The notes: a model not told the origin generated them from the letters alone. 64,000 nt of DNA from Corynebacterium freiburgense (GCF_030408815.1 NZ_CP047355.1:1984001-2048000), one strand, 5' to 3'. Positions 8,437 to 16,828 are shown, counted from the stretch's first letter. A program made the numbers and translations.

Positions 8437-9524
8437 TATTTTGATTCACTCATGCTGGCACGAAGTACTTCCGCCATTTCATTGTATTTTTGCTCTAATG
8501 GACGCTTTTGTTGTAGCAAAGCCGCACGATAATTAGCGCGGGTTTCCTCGTTATTTAGCAGGGCCTCAACTTGATGAAACACTACATTTGGATCAAAACT
8601 GTTGACATTATGCACCCATTCTGACAATCCAACATCAGCAAATGCGGAGAATCCTTTACGTTCATATGCAAGGTGAATCACGTAGTGCCCTGCTTTGAGT
8701 GCCATTAGTGCTGCATGAAGTCGGACCGCTACAACAACTTGTGGTGGTTGATTTCCTTGGCGAAGATACTCCGCTGGTGAAATATTATGAATGCCCGTGA
8801 GCTGTTGTTGCACTTCTGTATCGTTATTTCCACCAACCGCACTTTGAATATAACCAACTGTGGGAATCTCGTGTTTGTGAAGAAGCTCGCCAAAGTCTTT
8901 GACTAGGGGCGGGAGCACTCCCCCAAGCGCTCGGGTAGTGAGGATAACGGTCTTATCAACTGTAGTTTCGGTATTGCGTTCGAGTGATTCAGTGAATTCT
9001 GGTGAACTTATCGCAAGGTCTGGTAACCGGATACAGTTAGCTAGTTTGATTTCCTCGATGGAGCGGTCGTCGCGAAGCATAAATGTGGATATTTTGCCGA
9101 CCAGGGCCCTAAACAAATGTACGGTACCAAACCGAAAAGGACCGATGCTTTGTGGAAGATATACGCTCGGCGTTGTGGAAAATCCAGCGGCGAAAAGTTG
9201 GGGAACCATTACCAGTAGACACTTTAGGAATTCCACGGGATGGCCTGCCCGTAGGTAGCCGCCGCCAACGCCGATAAGAAGATCGTATTCTTTGAGATTT
9301 CGTAGGACACGTAGGTATTGCCTTGAATAGCCAAACTTTCCGGGCTTTGTGTTGTACACAGGTATGCCAAGGTATTCGAAGCTGGCTGGATCTGATGCTA
9401 AAAGTTCTAATTCCACAGCATTGCCGAATACCTTTTTAACTAAGGCGATAGATTCATCAACGAGTAGGCCATCACCACGGTTGTGTGCACTATAGGCTTG
9501 CATAATCAGTATTTTTTGTGCCAT
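8436..9524 (-). CDS. Polysaccharide pyruvyltransferase family protein (WcaK/CsaB type)
   Basis: Start set at ATG 9524, not the longer frame at 9629. This ATG overlaps the preceding gene's stop as TAATG, has AGGAGA about 10 nt upstream, and begins the typical N-terminus AQKILIMQAYSAHNRGDGLL. The 362-residue protein carries LIGVGGGYL (nucleotide-fold loop) near residue 90 and VVVAVRLHAALMALKAGH near residue 265, the diagnostic RLH motif of Pfam PF04230. Members transfer pyruvate from phosphoenolpyruvate to sugars, giving acidic ketals; some relatives act as glycosyltransferases. A role in decorating the polymer of this locus is inferred from context only. Confidence 0.86.
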   Translation of the reverse strand: MAQKILIMQAYSAHNRGDGLLVDESIALVKKVFGNAVELELLASDPASFEYLGIPVYNTKPGKFGYSRQYLRVLRNLKEYDLLIGVGGGYLRAGHPVEFLKCLLVMVPQLFAAGFSTTPSVYLPQSIGPFRFGTVHLFRALVGKISTFMLRDDRSIEEIKLANCIRLPDLAISSPEFTESLERNTETTVDKTVILTTRALGGVLPPLVKDFGELLHKHEIPTVGYIQSAVGGNNDTEVQQQLTGIHNISPAEYLRQGNQPPQVVVAVRLHAALMALKAGHYVIHLAYERKGFSAFADVGLSEWVHNVNSFDPNVVFHQVEALLNNEETRANYRAALLQQKRPLEQKYNEMAEVLRASMSESK

Positions 9525-10540
9525 TAGTTCATAATCTCCTGGTAGAGCCGTGCATGCGCGGAAACACTGTTTTCCCAAGTGAAGGTTTTTGCCCATGCTT
9601 TTCCTTCTGGGATTACGCTGGTAAGCCATTCTTCATCGCCAAGGTATTGTTCAAGCGCCTCAGCGATTGCTTCACTGGTCACGTCTTTGATATAACCTGC
9701 TGGGCCGGCGACGTCGCGAAGTGAACCTCGGCGAGTGGCTAACACTGGGGCACCAGCAGCCATGGCTTCAAGCACCGGGAAACCGAACCCTTCATACAGA
9801 CTGGGGAAAATAAATGCTTTGCAATTTTGGAGCAGAAATACCCGGTCTTCATTGGACACAAAGCCAAGGCGAATCGCATTCGAACTCAAAGCGATTCGGC
9901 GTTCGATTTCTTCAGAGTTCCATGCAGCTCGCCCGGCGATTACCAAAGGAATTTTTAGTTTGTCTACTGCATCAACGAGGGAGATTAGATTTTTCCGCGG
10001 TTCAATATTCCCTAGGTAGAGCAGATATTCGTTGGGGAGCTGTTGGCGTACTACCTCGGTCCCGGTGGTGGGCTTTGAGAATAACTCATTATCTATGCCA
10101 TGCGGAATAATATGTATTTTCGATGCCGCCACACCAAACACTTCCTGTAAAGTTTCGCCGCTGGATTCCGAAACTGTAATAAGGGCATCCGTAAATTTCA
10201 TGGCTGCTCGTACTCTACTCCGCCAGGTGAATTCCTGTACAGGGTTGCGAACTCCTTCGGCTACTGCACTAGCCACACCATGAACGGTAACCAATGATGG
10301 CCTGCGCACTGGCACTAATGGTCCAGTGTCCGCACTATAGTGGACTAATTCACCCGGAACTGGCCTCTCAAAAGCGGATTTTTGCTCGAGAAGTGCAGTA
10401 ATAGGTGCTTTTGCATGGTACGGAAGCGTTCCCACCTGCCATCCATGTTTGCGGATGCCCTCTGCAATGGCTCGCGTATAGGTGGTATTCCCTCCAACAT
10501 TTCGGTTAAGGATTCGCCCAGGGTAATATACTTTTTTCAT
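9524..10540 (-). CDS. Family 4 glycosyltransferase (GT-B fold)
   Basis: 338 residues without membrane segments. The N-terminal acceptor domain opens MKKVYYPGRILNRNVGGNTT, with the Gly-rich loop typical of GT4. The C-terminal donor domain contains LLYLGNIEPRKNL (near residue 190) and FPSLYEGFGFPVLEAMAAG (near residue 265), the EX7E signature that binds the nucleotide diphosphate. It overlaps the polymerase gene by 4 nt (ATGA, 10537-10540) and the next gene by TAATG, so it belongs to the operon. It probably adds an internal sugar of the repeat unit; donor and linkage are unknown. Confidence 0.9.
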   Translation of the reverse strand: MKKVYYPGRILNRNVGGNTTYTRAIAEGIRKHGWQVGTLPYHAKAPITALLEQKSAFERPVPGELVHYSADTGPLVPVRRPSLVTVHGVASAVAEGVRNPVQEFTWRSRVRAAMKFTDALITVSESSGETLQEVFGVAASKIHIIPHGIDNELFSKPTTGTEVVRQQLPNEYLLYLGNIEPRKNLISLVDAVDKLKIPLVIAGRAAWNSEEIERRIALSSNAIRLGFVSNEDRVFLLQNCKAFIFPSLYEGFGFPVLEAMAAGAPVLATRRGSLRDVAGPAGYIKDVTSEAIAEALEQYLGDEEWLTSVIPEGKAWAKTFTWENSVSAHARLYQEIMN

Positions 10541-11961
10541 ACATTCCTTTGCATTGTTCTTGTTGGATGCACCGCCACTTTATAGCGGCTAGGGAGCGAT
10601 TCTTGCGTCACGTTTGGCATTGCAGCCGATGGCGGTTCGGGCTCCTTGATTTCTTGCCCACGCCCCAGTGCACGCCAAATATCAAATAAAAACCAAACAA
10701 TGAATATTCCAAGAAAAATTGGCACACACCTACCTAGTAACAGGTAGGAAATTCTAGGCAGTTCCAGGGCAGCAAAACACAATATTGGAACTACCAAAAT
10801 TGAAATTAAGTGCCCATGCTTAGCTTTAAAATATAGCACACTTGAAGTCAAGGCAAGAATAAAAAATAACACAATGACTGGAGCTAATGTTATTTCTCCA
10901 ATCAAAGGGAATATGGTGCCAGTATTAGTTAAGCTTGGATTGGCAAAAAGTTCAAGCTGTAATCCCCACCATTTATCAAAATCAGCCCCGGCGACACTAT
11001 CGTTTCCAAAAGGGCTTCCAGGCAGGTTATAGAACATATAAAATATATTGTGGTTTAAGTTGTGTTCGGCCGCTAATCGACCATATAACACTCCATTATT
11101 TGTGGCAGTTGCATAATACGAAATAAATCTACTAGTAATAAATGAAGCAAATGATTGCCCCGTTTCTTCACGAACAAATGTCCACGATCGGAAATATTCT
11201 CCGAGGGCAAATAACCCGAACACTAAGGCGCCCATAACTACTGGCGCTACCCCAATAATCACAGATCGCGTGCGATGGAATCTCACCTTCCTGGGCCAAA
11301 ATGCTGCAAGAAGGACCACCCAAGGCACCACCACTTCAAGAAACGCTATACGCTCTGCATAAAAGAAAAACCGCAGTAGGGAAAGTGCAATAACAAGCGC
11401 CACCACAATCTTTGAGCCTTTACCTGCAATACGTTCCCGTGCAACGCCTAGCACCACAACAATCGGACCGAATTGGGTAAGGGTAGTCAACCCAGCAGAA
11501 GGTTGAGCAACACCCTTTAACTCAGAGATTGCGCCGGGATCTCCTTGAAGGGTAGCTAGGAGTGCAGCAGTTGTAGCACCACTTTGAGCTGCTTTTACAA
11601 TCCAGATTCCGTATCCAATAAGGGTGAGTAATACAAAAAAATAAAAAACTATAGTGAGCAATTTTGTATTTAGGAATCTTCGCGTTTCCTCTAGATAATC
11701 TTGCTGTGTTTTCCGCCCAATAACTCTGCCTACAATGGCACCCAGCAAAACCGCAATAATAATCCCAGCTGTTTCTACGCCTTCCACATTGGTGACGTAT
11801 TTTGGGGTTTCCCAATGCTTATACTGCTCTTCATCCACGGCAAGAATGACATATAAGACCACAAGAAGGCTGATTACAATCAGCAGGTTTGGGCTGGTCC
11901 ACCATGGAAACCGTGTCCGTTCGGTAGTGTGTTCGCGTATCTTGCGGCGTCTTCTTTTCAT
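10537..11961 (-). CDS. Wzy-like O-antigen/capsule polymerase
   Basis: 474 residues with about 11-12 predicted transmembrane helices and a large extracellular loop (around residues 270-340, containing FASFITSRFISYYA and NIFYMFYNLPGSPFG). This is the architecture of Wzy polymerases, which join flipped repeat units outside the membrane. The N-terminal ~20 residues are strongly basic (KRRRRKIREH). Sequence motifs are weak, as always in this family; the assignment depends on topology and on position between the chain-length gene and a glycosyltransferase. Its start overlaps the chain-length gene stop (TAATG at 11961). An alternative reading is an O-antigen ligase-like protein. Confidence 0.78.
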   Translation of the reverse strand: MKRRRRKIREHTTERTRFPWWTSPNLLIVISLLVVLYVILAVDEEQYKHWETPKYVTNVEGVETAGIIIAVLLGAIVGRVIGRKTQQDYLEETRRFLNTKLLTIVFYFFVLLTLIGYGIWIVKAAQSGATTAALLATLQGDPGAISELKGVAQPSAGLTTLTQFGPIVVVLGVARERIAGKGSKIVVALVIALSLLRFFFYAERIAFLEVVVPWVVLLAAFWPRKVRFHRTRSVIIGVAPVVMGALVFGLFALGEYFRSWTFVREETGQSFASFITSRFISYYATATNNGVLYGRLAAEHNLNHNIFYMFYNLPGSPFGNDSVAGADFDKWWGLQLELFANPSLTNTGTIFPLIGEITLAPVIVLFFILALTSSVLYFKAKHGHLISILVVPILCFAALELPRISYLLLGRCVPIFLGIFIVWFLFDIWRALGRGQEIKEPEPPSAAMPNVTQESLPSRYKVAVHPTRTMQRNV

Positions 11962-12563
11962 TAGTGCCCCTTACGCGGAAAAGTCCATCGCGTACTTACT
12001 GCAACCAATGTAATGCCGGTAAGAAGCCCTAACGCGGTGCCGGCAACGGGCCAATCCACTCCAGCGCCTGCACGAAATGCGGAAATTCCCTCTGGCCGCG
12101 TAGGTAGAATTCCGGTATCAAAATACAACAAGCCCCGGTTTTCTTCTAAATACTGGTGCATTGTGTCAAATACCTTTACGGACACGAGTGAACTCGTTTC
12201 AGGTTCTTGCGACGCTACCCGAATTGTAATAACTCGTGTAGAGCGGGTAGCCGTACCGGTCACTTCAAACGATTCCTCATCTACTCCTGCGTTATGTGCA
12301 AGTCGACGCCGGAAGTCTTCTGAATTAATGGCCTCCCCTAATAACAGTGTGTCATCACGGGTTTTCCCTAAGGCAACTAAACGAGTCTTCTCTTCGGGAT
12401 TTTCGATATGCGGATTGGTTACCATGATTTTGGAATCCACTACATATGTAATTTCCAGGGTTTGGTTGTATGCGTACCCCGCTTGCCAGCCAAGGGCCGC
12501 AAACAATGGAATACACAGCCATATCACTACTCGGACAACACCGAGTTTCCACCCATAGGTCAT
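11961..12563 (-). CDS. Wzz-like chain-length/export protein without kinase domain
   Basis: A 200-residue protein with two membrane helices: about residues 8-28 (VVRVVIWLCIPLFAALGWQA) and about 170-192 (VAGTALGLLTGITLVAVS). Between them is an extracytoplasmic domain of about 140 residues with strand-rich first half and helical second half. This two-helix plan with a Pro/Gly-rich approach to the second helix is that of polysaccharide co-polymerases (Wzz, CapA, the membrane half of CpsC). It is shorter than most and has no attached tyrosine kinase; no BY-kinase gene is in the window. It probably sets polymer length together with the adjacent polymerase. Confidence 0.75.
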   Translation of the reverse strand: MTYGWKLGVVRVVIWLCIPLFAALGWQAGYAYNQTLEITYVVDSKIMVTNPHIENPEEKTRLVALGKTRDDTLLLGEAINSEDFRRRLAHNAGVDEESFEVTGTATRSTRVITIRVASQEPETSSLVSVKVFDTMHQYLEENRGLLYFDTGILPTRPEGISAFRAGAGVDWPVAGTALGLLTGITLVAVSTRWTFPRKGH

Positions 12564-12580
12564 AGATATAAAGCTTTTCT

Positions 12581-13612
12581 CTAACTCGTTGCAATTTCGT
12601 AAGTTCGAATTAACGCCTTTTTTTGATTTTCAAACGTGTGTGCCTCAATAAGAGGGTCCCAAAAATCCGCTAGCGGCATATTTAATTCAAGTTCTTTAAG
12701 TACTTTTTCTGCTGCTTCTTCAGTAGTACTAAATCGCGCTGGGCGCGGGCATTCTCTAAGCGGTGGAATATCAGCAACAATGGTTGGCACTTTTGATGAT
12801 ATCGCTTCCAAAATCACCATTGGAAAACCATCCCATTTGGATGTGTAAAGCAGCACGGAAAGCTCAGTGATTTTCCGTTGTAATTCAATACTATTGAGCC
12901 AACCGGTTACGTAAATACCTTGTGTTTGCAAAAATGCTCGCTGTTGATTATCACCATCACCGATCCATATGAATTTCACATTTGGATTTTGCATTCGCAC
13001 TAACTTTGCAATTTCTGTAAAACGTTGGGGATCACGGTAATCATTAATTCTGCCCACCATGCCAACCACATGCGTTGTTTTTGCCTTCCAATGCAATGTG
13101 GCCGATGGGTGATCTGGCGGAAGCGCATTTGGAATAGTTACAACGGGAGTGTTGGCGCTTAGCCTGCGCAATAATTGGCTTTCATGCTCGGAACAGCCAG
13201 CGAATACCTTCGTATTTTTACTTAAGATTTTCTCCAGTGCCCGATATACCAGCCGCCTTGATTTCGGAAAATCCGGGCGCCCATAGGCTAAGGCGTGCGG
13301 GGTATATACCACTGGCGTCTTTGAGGCGAGTGCGACAATACGGCTATATACCCCCGCAAAAGAAGAATGCGCATGGATCACATCGGGCTGTATCTTCCTG
13401 ATAGCGGCAATAAGATACTTTATCGCGCGTATATGATTCGTAGGCAGTTCCAGACATGCTTCACAGCCTGCTACGCGTCCCGTACTTAGATTTTCGCCTC
13501 GACGTGAGTTCGCGACAACAAAGTGCTCAATCTCGGGTGTTGCTTTTACATATCCTTCAAGCGCCGTTTGCACGCCTCCCGCTAAGCACTCTGTTACATG
13601 TAGAACTCGCAT
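12581..13612 (-). CDS. Family 4 glycosyltransferase, first gene of the polysaccharide operon
   Basis: Start set at ATG 13612 (343 aa). AAAGGA lies 4 nt upstream, and this start gives the canonical N-terminus MRVLHVTECLAGGVQTAL; the frame opening at 13633 adds seven non-conserved residues. GT4 features: VIHAHSSFAGV in the acceptor domain, VVGMVGRINDYRDP at the linker near residue 185, and LLYTSKWDGFPMVILEAISS near residue 265 (EX7E variant with D-G-F-P, E in LEA). It is soluble and GT-B fold. It is transcribed first, 17 nt ahead of the chain-length gene. It probably adds the second sugar onto the lipid carrier; specificity unknown. Confidence 0.9.
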   Translation of the reverse strand: MRVLHVTECLAGGVQTALEGYVKATPEIEHFVVANSRRGENLSTGRVAGCEACLELPTNHIRAIKYLIAAIRKIQPDVIHAHSSFAGVYSRIVALASKTPVVYTPHALAYGRPDFPKSRRLVYRALEKILSKNTKVFAGCSEHESQLLRRLSANTPVVTIPNALPPDHPSATLHWKAKTTHVVGMVGRINDYRDPQRFTEIAKLVRMQNPNVKFIWIGDGDNQQRAFLQTQGIYVTGWLNSIELQRKITELSVLLYTSKWDGFPMVILEAISSKVPTIVADIPPLRECPRPARFSTTEEAAEKVLKELELNMPLADFWDPLIEAHTFENQKKALIRTYEIATS

Positions 13613-14073
13613 TTTTTCCTTTCTCAGCACCACAATGCGTCAGCTTGCGCGCAATAGTACATAGGAAAACTAATTAATTTTGGAGCATTTTTGAAGATCA
13701 ACCTTATAAACTCATTAAATGCCCACGTTATGCAGTGAAAATATTTAAGTTTTTCACTGGAAGTATATTTCGGGTTTCCAATAAATACCTGGCTTATCGA
13801 CGCCCCAACCGCACATCATCCAGCGCTCTTCAGCTGATCCGCTCTGCAAGACATGGTGAGAAATACCAGTTAAATGGACCTTGCAGAAGCCGGCACGGCA
13901 CAATTCCACGCACATATATTCGACTACATTATCGCGTGACTGCCAAAACAGCGCCTCCACCGAATTCCATATTTCGCTTTGCAGAAACGTAAATCTCAAT
14001 GCAATATAGCCACCTTTGCAAGCTGGCCCAATATTCTAGTAAGTAACTAATATAAAAATGGCAATAAAACACT
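13613..14073. other. Promoter region of the polysaccharide operon and unexplained open frame
   Basis: About 460 bases between two minus-strand genes. The part next to 13613 must hold the operon promoter, but no convincing -35/-10 pair was identified. On the minus strand 13754-13999 is open for 81 codons starting at TTG. It encodes a Trp- and Cys-rich sequence (SEIWNSVEALFWQSRDNVVE, later GISHHVLQSGSAEERWMMCG). It has no ATG and no Shine-Dalgarno sequence. The helical pattern looks protein-like, so it may be a decayed gene fragment, but I recognise no family. Confidence 0.3.
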
Positions 14074-14901
14074 CTATCGACTACGTAAGACCACTGCAGC
14101 CACAACCGCCAGGATCCCAAAGATCTCTGCCCCTGTAAGCGTTTGGCCAAGTACCACGGCCCCAAGTAGTGCGGCAGTCAAAGGTAGAAGCGCTAGGAGC
14201 ATAGCGAAATATGCCGGCCCGGTCATTCGAAGGATAATTTGATCCAGGCTATATGGGATCACCGCACTAAGAAGCCCTAAACCAGCCGCAAGCCCGGCGA
14301 TCTGCCAGAGTGGCATTGCCACCCCGCTTGTGGGCCAAAGGACAAAGATAAAAGGCAAGGTTATAATCCCGGCCCAAAAGAATCCAATAGCCAAACTGTT
14401 CGTTGAGTTCGTTTTTGCTACCTGCGCACCGAAAAGAATGTACGTTGCCCATAACACAGCGGTAAGCAACGCGAACATAACTCCATAAGAACTCGCAGAC
14501 CACTGAGCACCAGACATAAACAAGACACCACTGCTAGCAAGAAGCAGCGCAAACCAATCCTGGGAATTCCTACTCCCCCAAGCCGCTACCGCAATAGGAC
14601 CCAGAAATTCGATTGCTACCGCAGTACCAAGCGGCAGATATGCAATGGCCTGGTAAAAAGCCATATTCATTGCAAGGGTTACAAAGCCAAACATGGTGGC
14701 CATAGCACCTGCATGTCCAAAAAATGCCTCGAGGGCGGGACGTCGTAACGCAATTAATAGTATCCCTGCAGCTGCAATTCGGAACCAAGCGACGACTACC
14801 GGCGGCAAAACATCGAATAAACCGACGGCAATTGCGGCACCGGCATAGAGCGAAAGTCCCGAAAAGACCATCAAACCCGGAGCGGCGAAACGTTGACCCA
14901 T
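14074..14901 (-). CDS. EamA/RhtA-type drug/metabolite transporter
   Basis: 275 residues with about ten predicted transmembrane helices made of two EamA repeats. The first contains LPPVVVAWFRIAAAGILLIA and ends around ASSGVLFMSG (near residue 130). The second runs from YGVMFALLTAVLWATYILFG to FGILAVVAAVVLRSR. DMT-superfamily members of this size export amino acids (RhtA: threonine/homoserine) or other small metabolites; the substrate cannot be read from the sequence. Start ATG 14901 is family-typical and lacks a Shine-Dalgarno sequence; TAGAAT 8 nt upstream may be a -10 box. It lies between the polysaccharide operon and an insertion-sequence remnant. Confidence 0.88.
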   Translation of the reverse strand: MGQRFAAPGLMVFSGLSLYAGAAIAVGLFDVLPPVVVAWFRIAAAGILLIALRRPALEAFFGHAGAMATMFGFVTLAMNMAFYQAIAYLPLGTAVAIEFLGPIAVAAWGSRNSQDWFALLLASSGVLFMSGAQWSASSYGVMFALLTAVLWATYILFGAQVAKTNSTNSLAIGFFWAGIITLPFIFVLWPTSGVAMPLWQIAGLAAGLGLLSAVIPYSLDQIILRMTGPAYFAMLLALLPLTAALLGAVVLGQTLTGAEIFGILAVVAAVVLRSR

Positions 14902-14960
14902 GACCGAAAATTCTAACTACTTCGACCCATGAGTTGCCAAACTCTGCTAATAGTTCTGGT

Positions 14961-15479
14961 ATGCCTTCACGATACCCGCAACAATTCCGCGCCCACGCTG
15001 TAGCAATGGTGAATGAAGAAGGTCGTTCACGTGCTGAAACATGCCGAATCTGCGGTATCGCACCCGCAACATTGCGGCGTTGGCTAGCCGAAGCTACAAA
15101 CACACCAGACCACAGCAGAGTGCTATCGGATCGAGAATTATTTATTCAAATGGCGCAGGAAGCAGTAGCTGGGTGTGTGCACTTTACTGAACGATGTGAA
15201 ATCGTCCGCCAATATGAAGAACGCTACCCCGTGATATGGATGTGCGATCAACTCCAGATTTCGCGCATCGCCTATACGCATTGGCTCGAAAAGCAATACC
15301 CCTCAAAGCGGAAAAACCACCGCGATCTTATTCCGCCAAAGACCTGGGTAAGGCTGCAAAAGAATACTAAGATACGTAAACCCCGCTACAGCACTCAACC
15401 CGCAACAAAACTATCCAAGAGTCTAGTTAGTCGACCAAGTCCCAAATGCCTCACTACGGCACTTCTAAATCCCCAATAA
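14961..15479 (+). pseudogene. IS3-type transposase remnant (OrfA fused in frame to start of OrfB)
   Basis: From ATG 14961 the frame encodes about 172 residues; a TTG at 14934 is the only longer start. Residues about 1-45 (SRYPQQFRAHAVAMVNEEGR, then CGIAPATLRRWLAEA) match the helix-turn-helix OrfA of IS3-family elements. Residues about 75-115 (CEIVRQYEERYPVIWMCDQL, ISRIAYTHWLEKQ) look like the N-terminal segment of OrfB that precedes its DDE integrase domain. The DDE domain is absent; the last ~50 residues are Lys/Pro/Ser-rich and unrecognised. In an active IS3 the two frames are joined by -1 frameshifting, so this single in-frame fusion is either a deletion product or a co-opted DNA-binding protein. 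Its 3' end overlaps the convergent beta-helix gene by 26 bp. No terminal inverted repeats were identified. Confidence 0.6.
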
Positions 15480-16617
15480 ACAGTGTGACAAATTCCTTTT
15501 GAAAATGCACCGGGTATCCCATAAAACCGCCGGGTGTTGCATGATATTTAAGCACCGCAGTTTTTAATTGGCGCGGAGAACCAGTGAAATACATTTCTGT
15601 ACCGGCCTCTGGTTCAATTTCTTCTCCCTCGCAATACCTTAAAACTTCACGGTACGTATTCGGGCCAATATGATCAAAGTAAAATGCGGATTCAAACCCA
15701 CCAGAAAAGCTTTGTTGGGCTGGGTCAAATGTAAAAGTACCTCGCTCAAATTGGCGAGCAACACGGGCGTCAAGTTGCTCAGTTGAGAGTGCTTCAGCCA
15801 AAACCACGTTGGTTTCATCGCCAATACGTGTGGATCCACTAACGCGCCGAAAGTCAGGTATTACAGTATCGCCCGTTACCTTGGCATAACCGAAAATCTG
15901 GCTATCAGAAGCAATCTCTGAATGCCCATACACCCATGCATTACCAAAAATCCTTGCAGCAGACCCGACCAAAGCTTGGTCGAATACACGCGCGTTTTCA
16001 AATACCTGAGGCGCACCAAAGAGCCAGGTTTGCCCAGCGAGCTGCGCATTGCCAAATATTTGCGATTCGCCAGAAACCCAAGCCTGGTCTATTACAGATG
16101 CGTTTTCAAATATGGCGCTTGTCCCACCAATGCGCACCCTATCTTGGACACAAGCACTGCCAAATATCCGGGCACTATCCCCGACCCAAGAGGTTCCAGA
16201 AATCCGACAATTTTCAAAAACCCTAGCGCGACCTGCAATAGTACACCCCGAAACACCTAGGCTCCGAACTACGGCATTACCAAAAACCTGCGCATAATCA
16301 GCAACATTTCCCTGCACAACCGCATGACCAAAAATCTTTGCATAATCAGAAACTCTGGAACGCGCGCACACTTCAGCATATTCAAATACTTCCGCATTGC
16401 CAGAGATAAGTCCTTCGTCGGTCACCAATCCATCGTCATACACCTTGGCATTGCCTGACACCCATCCATCCCCCTGAAGATTTTCTTTACACTCAATCCA
16501 ACCGCCCAAAACACCAGGCAAAACCCCACAATGGCGCAAAAACTTCAGCGCACGTATCCGGCGCAGAGTTCGACCACGGTACACGCATGTTTCACCCGTC
16601 ATTTCAAAATGAGACAT
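15454..16617 (-). CDS. Repetitive beta-helix protein with unknown C-terminal domain
   Basis: 387 residues. From about residue 40 to 290 the sequence is a long run of degenerate ~18-residue units (two rungs each) of the form AxVFGNAxVxGxSxVSDxAxI, for example RIFGNAWVYGHSEIASDSQI. Alternating small and hydrophobic residues at fixed spacing with Phe/Asn-Ala in the turn indicate a parallel beta-helix, related in style to E. coli YdcK and phage-encoded hexapeptide-like proteins. The first ~40 residues (TCVYRGRTLRRIRALKF) and last ~95 residues (YFDHIGPNTYREVLRYCEGE and following) are separate domains I cannot assign. There is no signal peptide, so it is probably cytoplasmic. Function unknown. Starts at ATG 16617 with a weak ribosome-binding site. 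Confidence 0.72.
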   Translation of the reverse strand: MSHFEMTGETCVYRGRTLRRIRALKFLRHCGVLPGVLGGWIECKENLQGDGWVSGNAKVYDDGLVTDEGLISGNAEVFEYAEVCARSRVSDYAKIFGHAVVQGNVADYAQVFGNAVVRSLGVSGCTIAGRARVFENCRISGTSWVGDSARIFGSACVQDRVRIGGTSAIFENASVIDQAWVSGESQIFGNAQLAGQTWLFGAPQVFENARVFDQALVGSAARIFGNAWVYGHSEIASDSQIFGYAKVTGDTVIPDFRRVSGSTRIGDETNVVLAEALSTEQLDARVARQFERGTFTFDPAQQSFSGGFESAFYFDHIGPNTYREVLRYCEGEEIEPEAGTEMYFTGSPRQLKTAVLKYHATPGGFMGYPVHFQKEFVTLFIGDLEVP

Positions 16618-16828
16618 CCAACCCGCCCATGTGTATGTATTCCAAAACCCAACACATCATTCAGATGTGAAACCCCAACCTACCTTTTCCTTCAACCCCA
16701 GGTAGGAACCATAACCTGCGCTACAATACAAGATTGTCGGCAATTCGAAATCACGTGTGGAGAGAGAAGTTTTTACTGACTGGTAAAACCCAGGGGCCTA
16801 AATTCGAATCTTTCTACGAAAATAAAAA

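Noticed and set aside
12013..12558. 181-codon plus-strand frame over the chain-length gene
   Set aside because: It is antisense to a protein with two well-placed membrane helices and operon overlaps; no family features.
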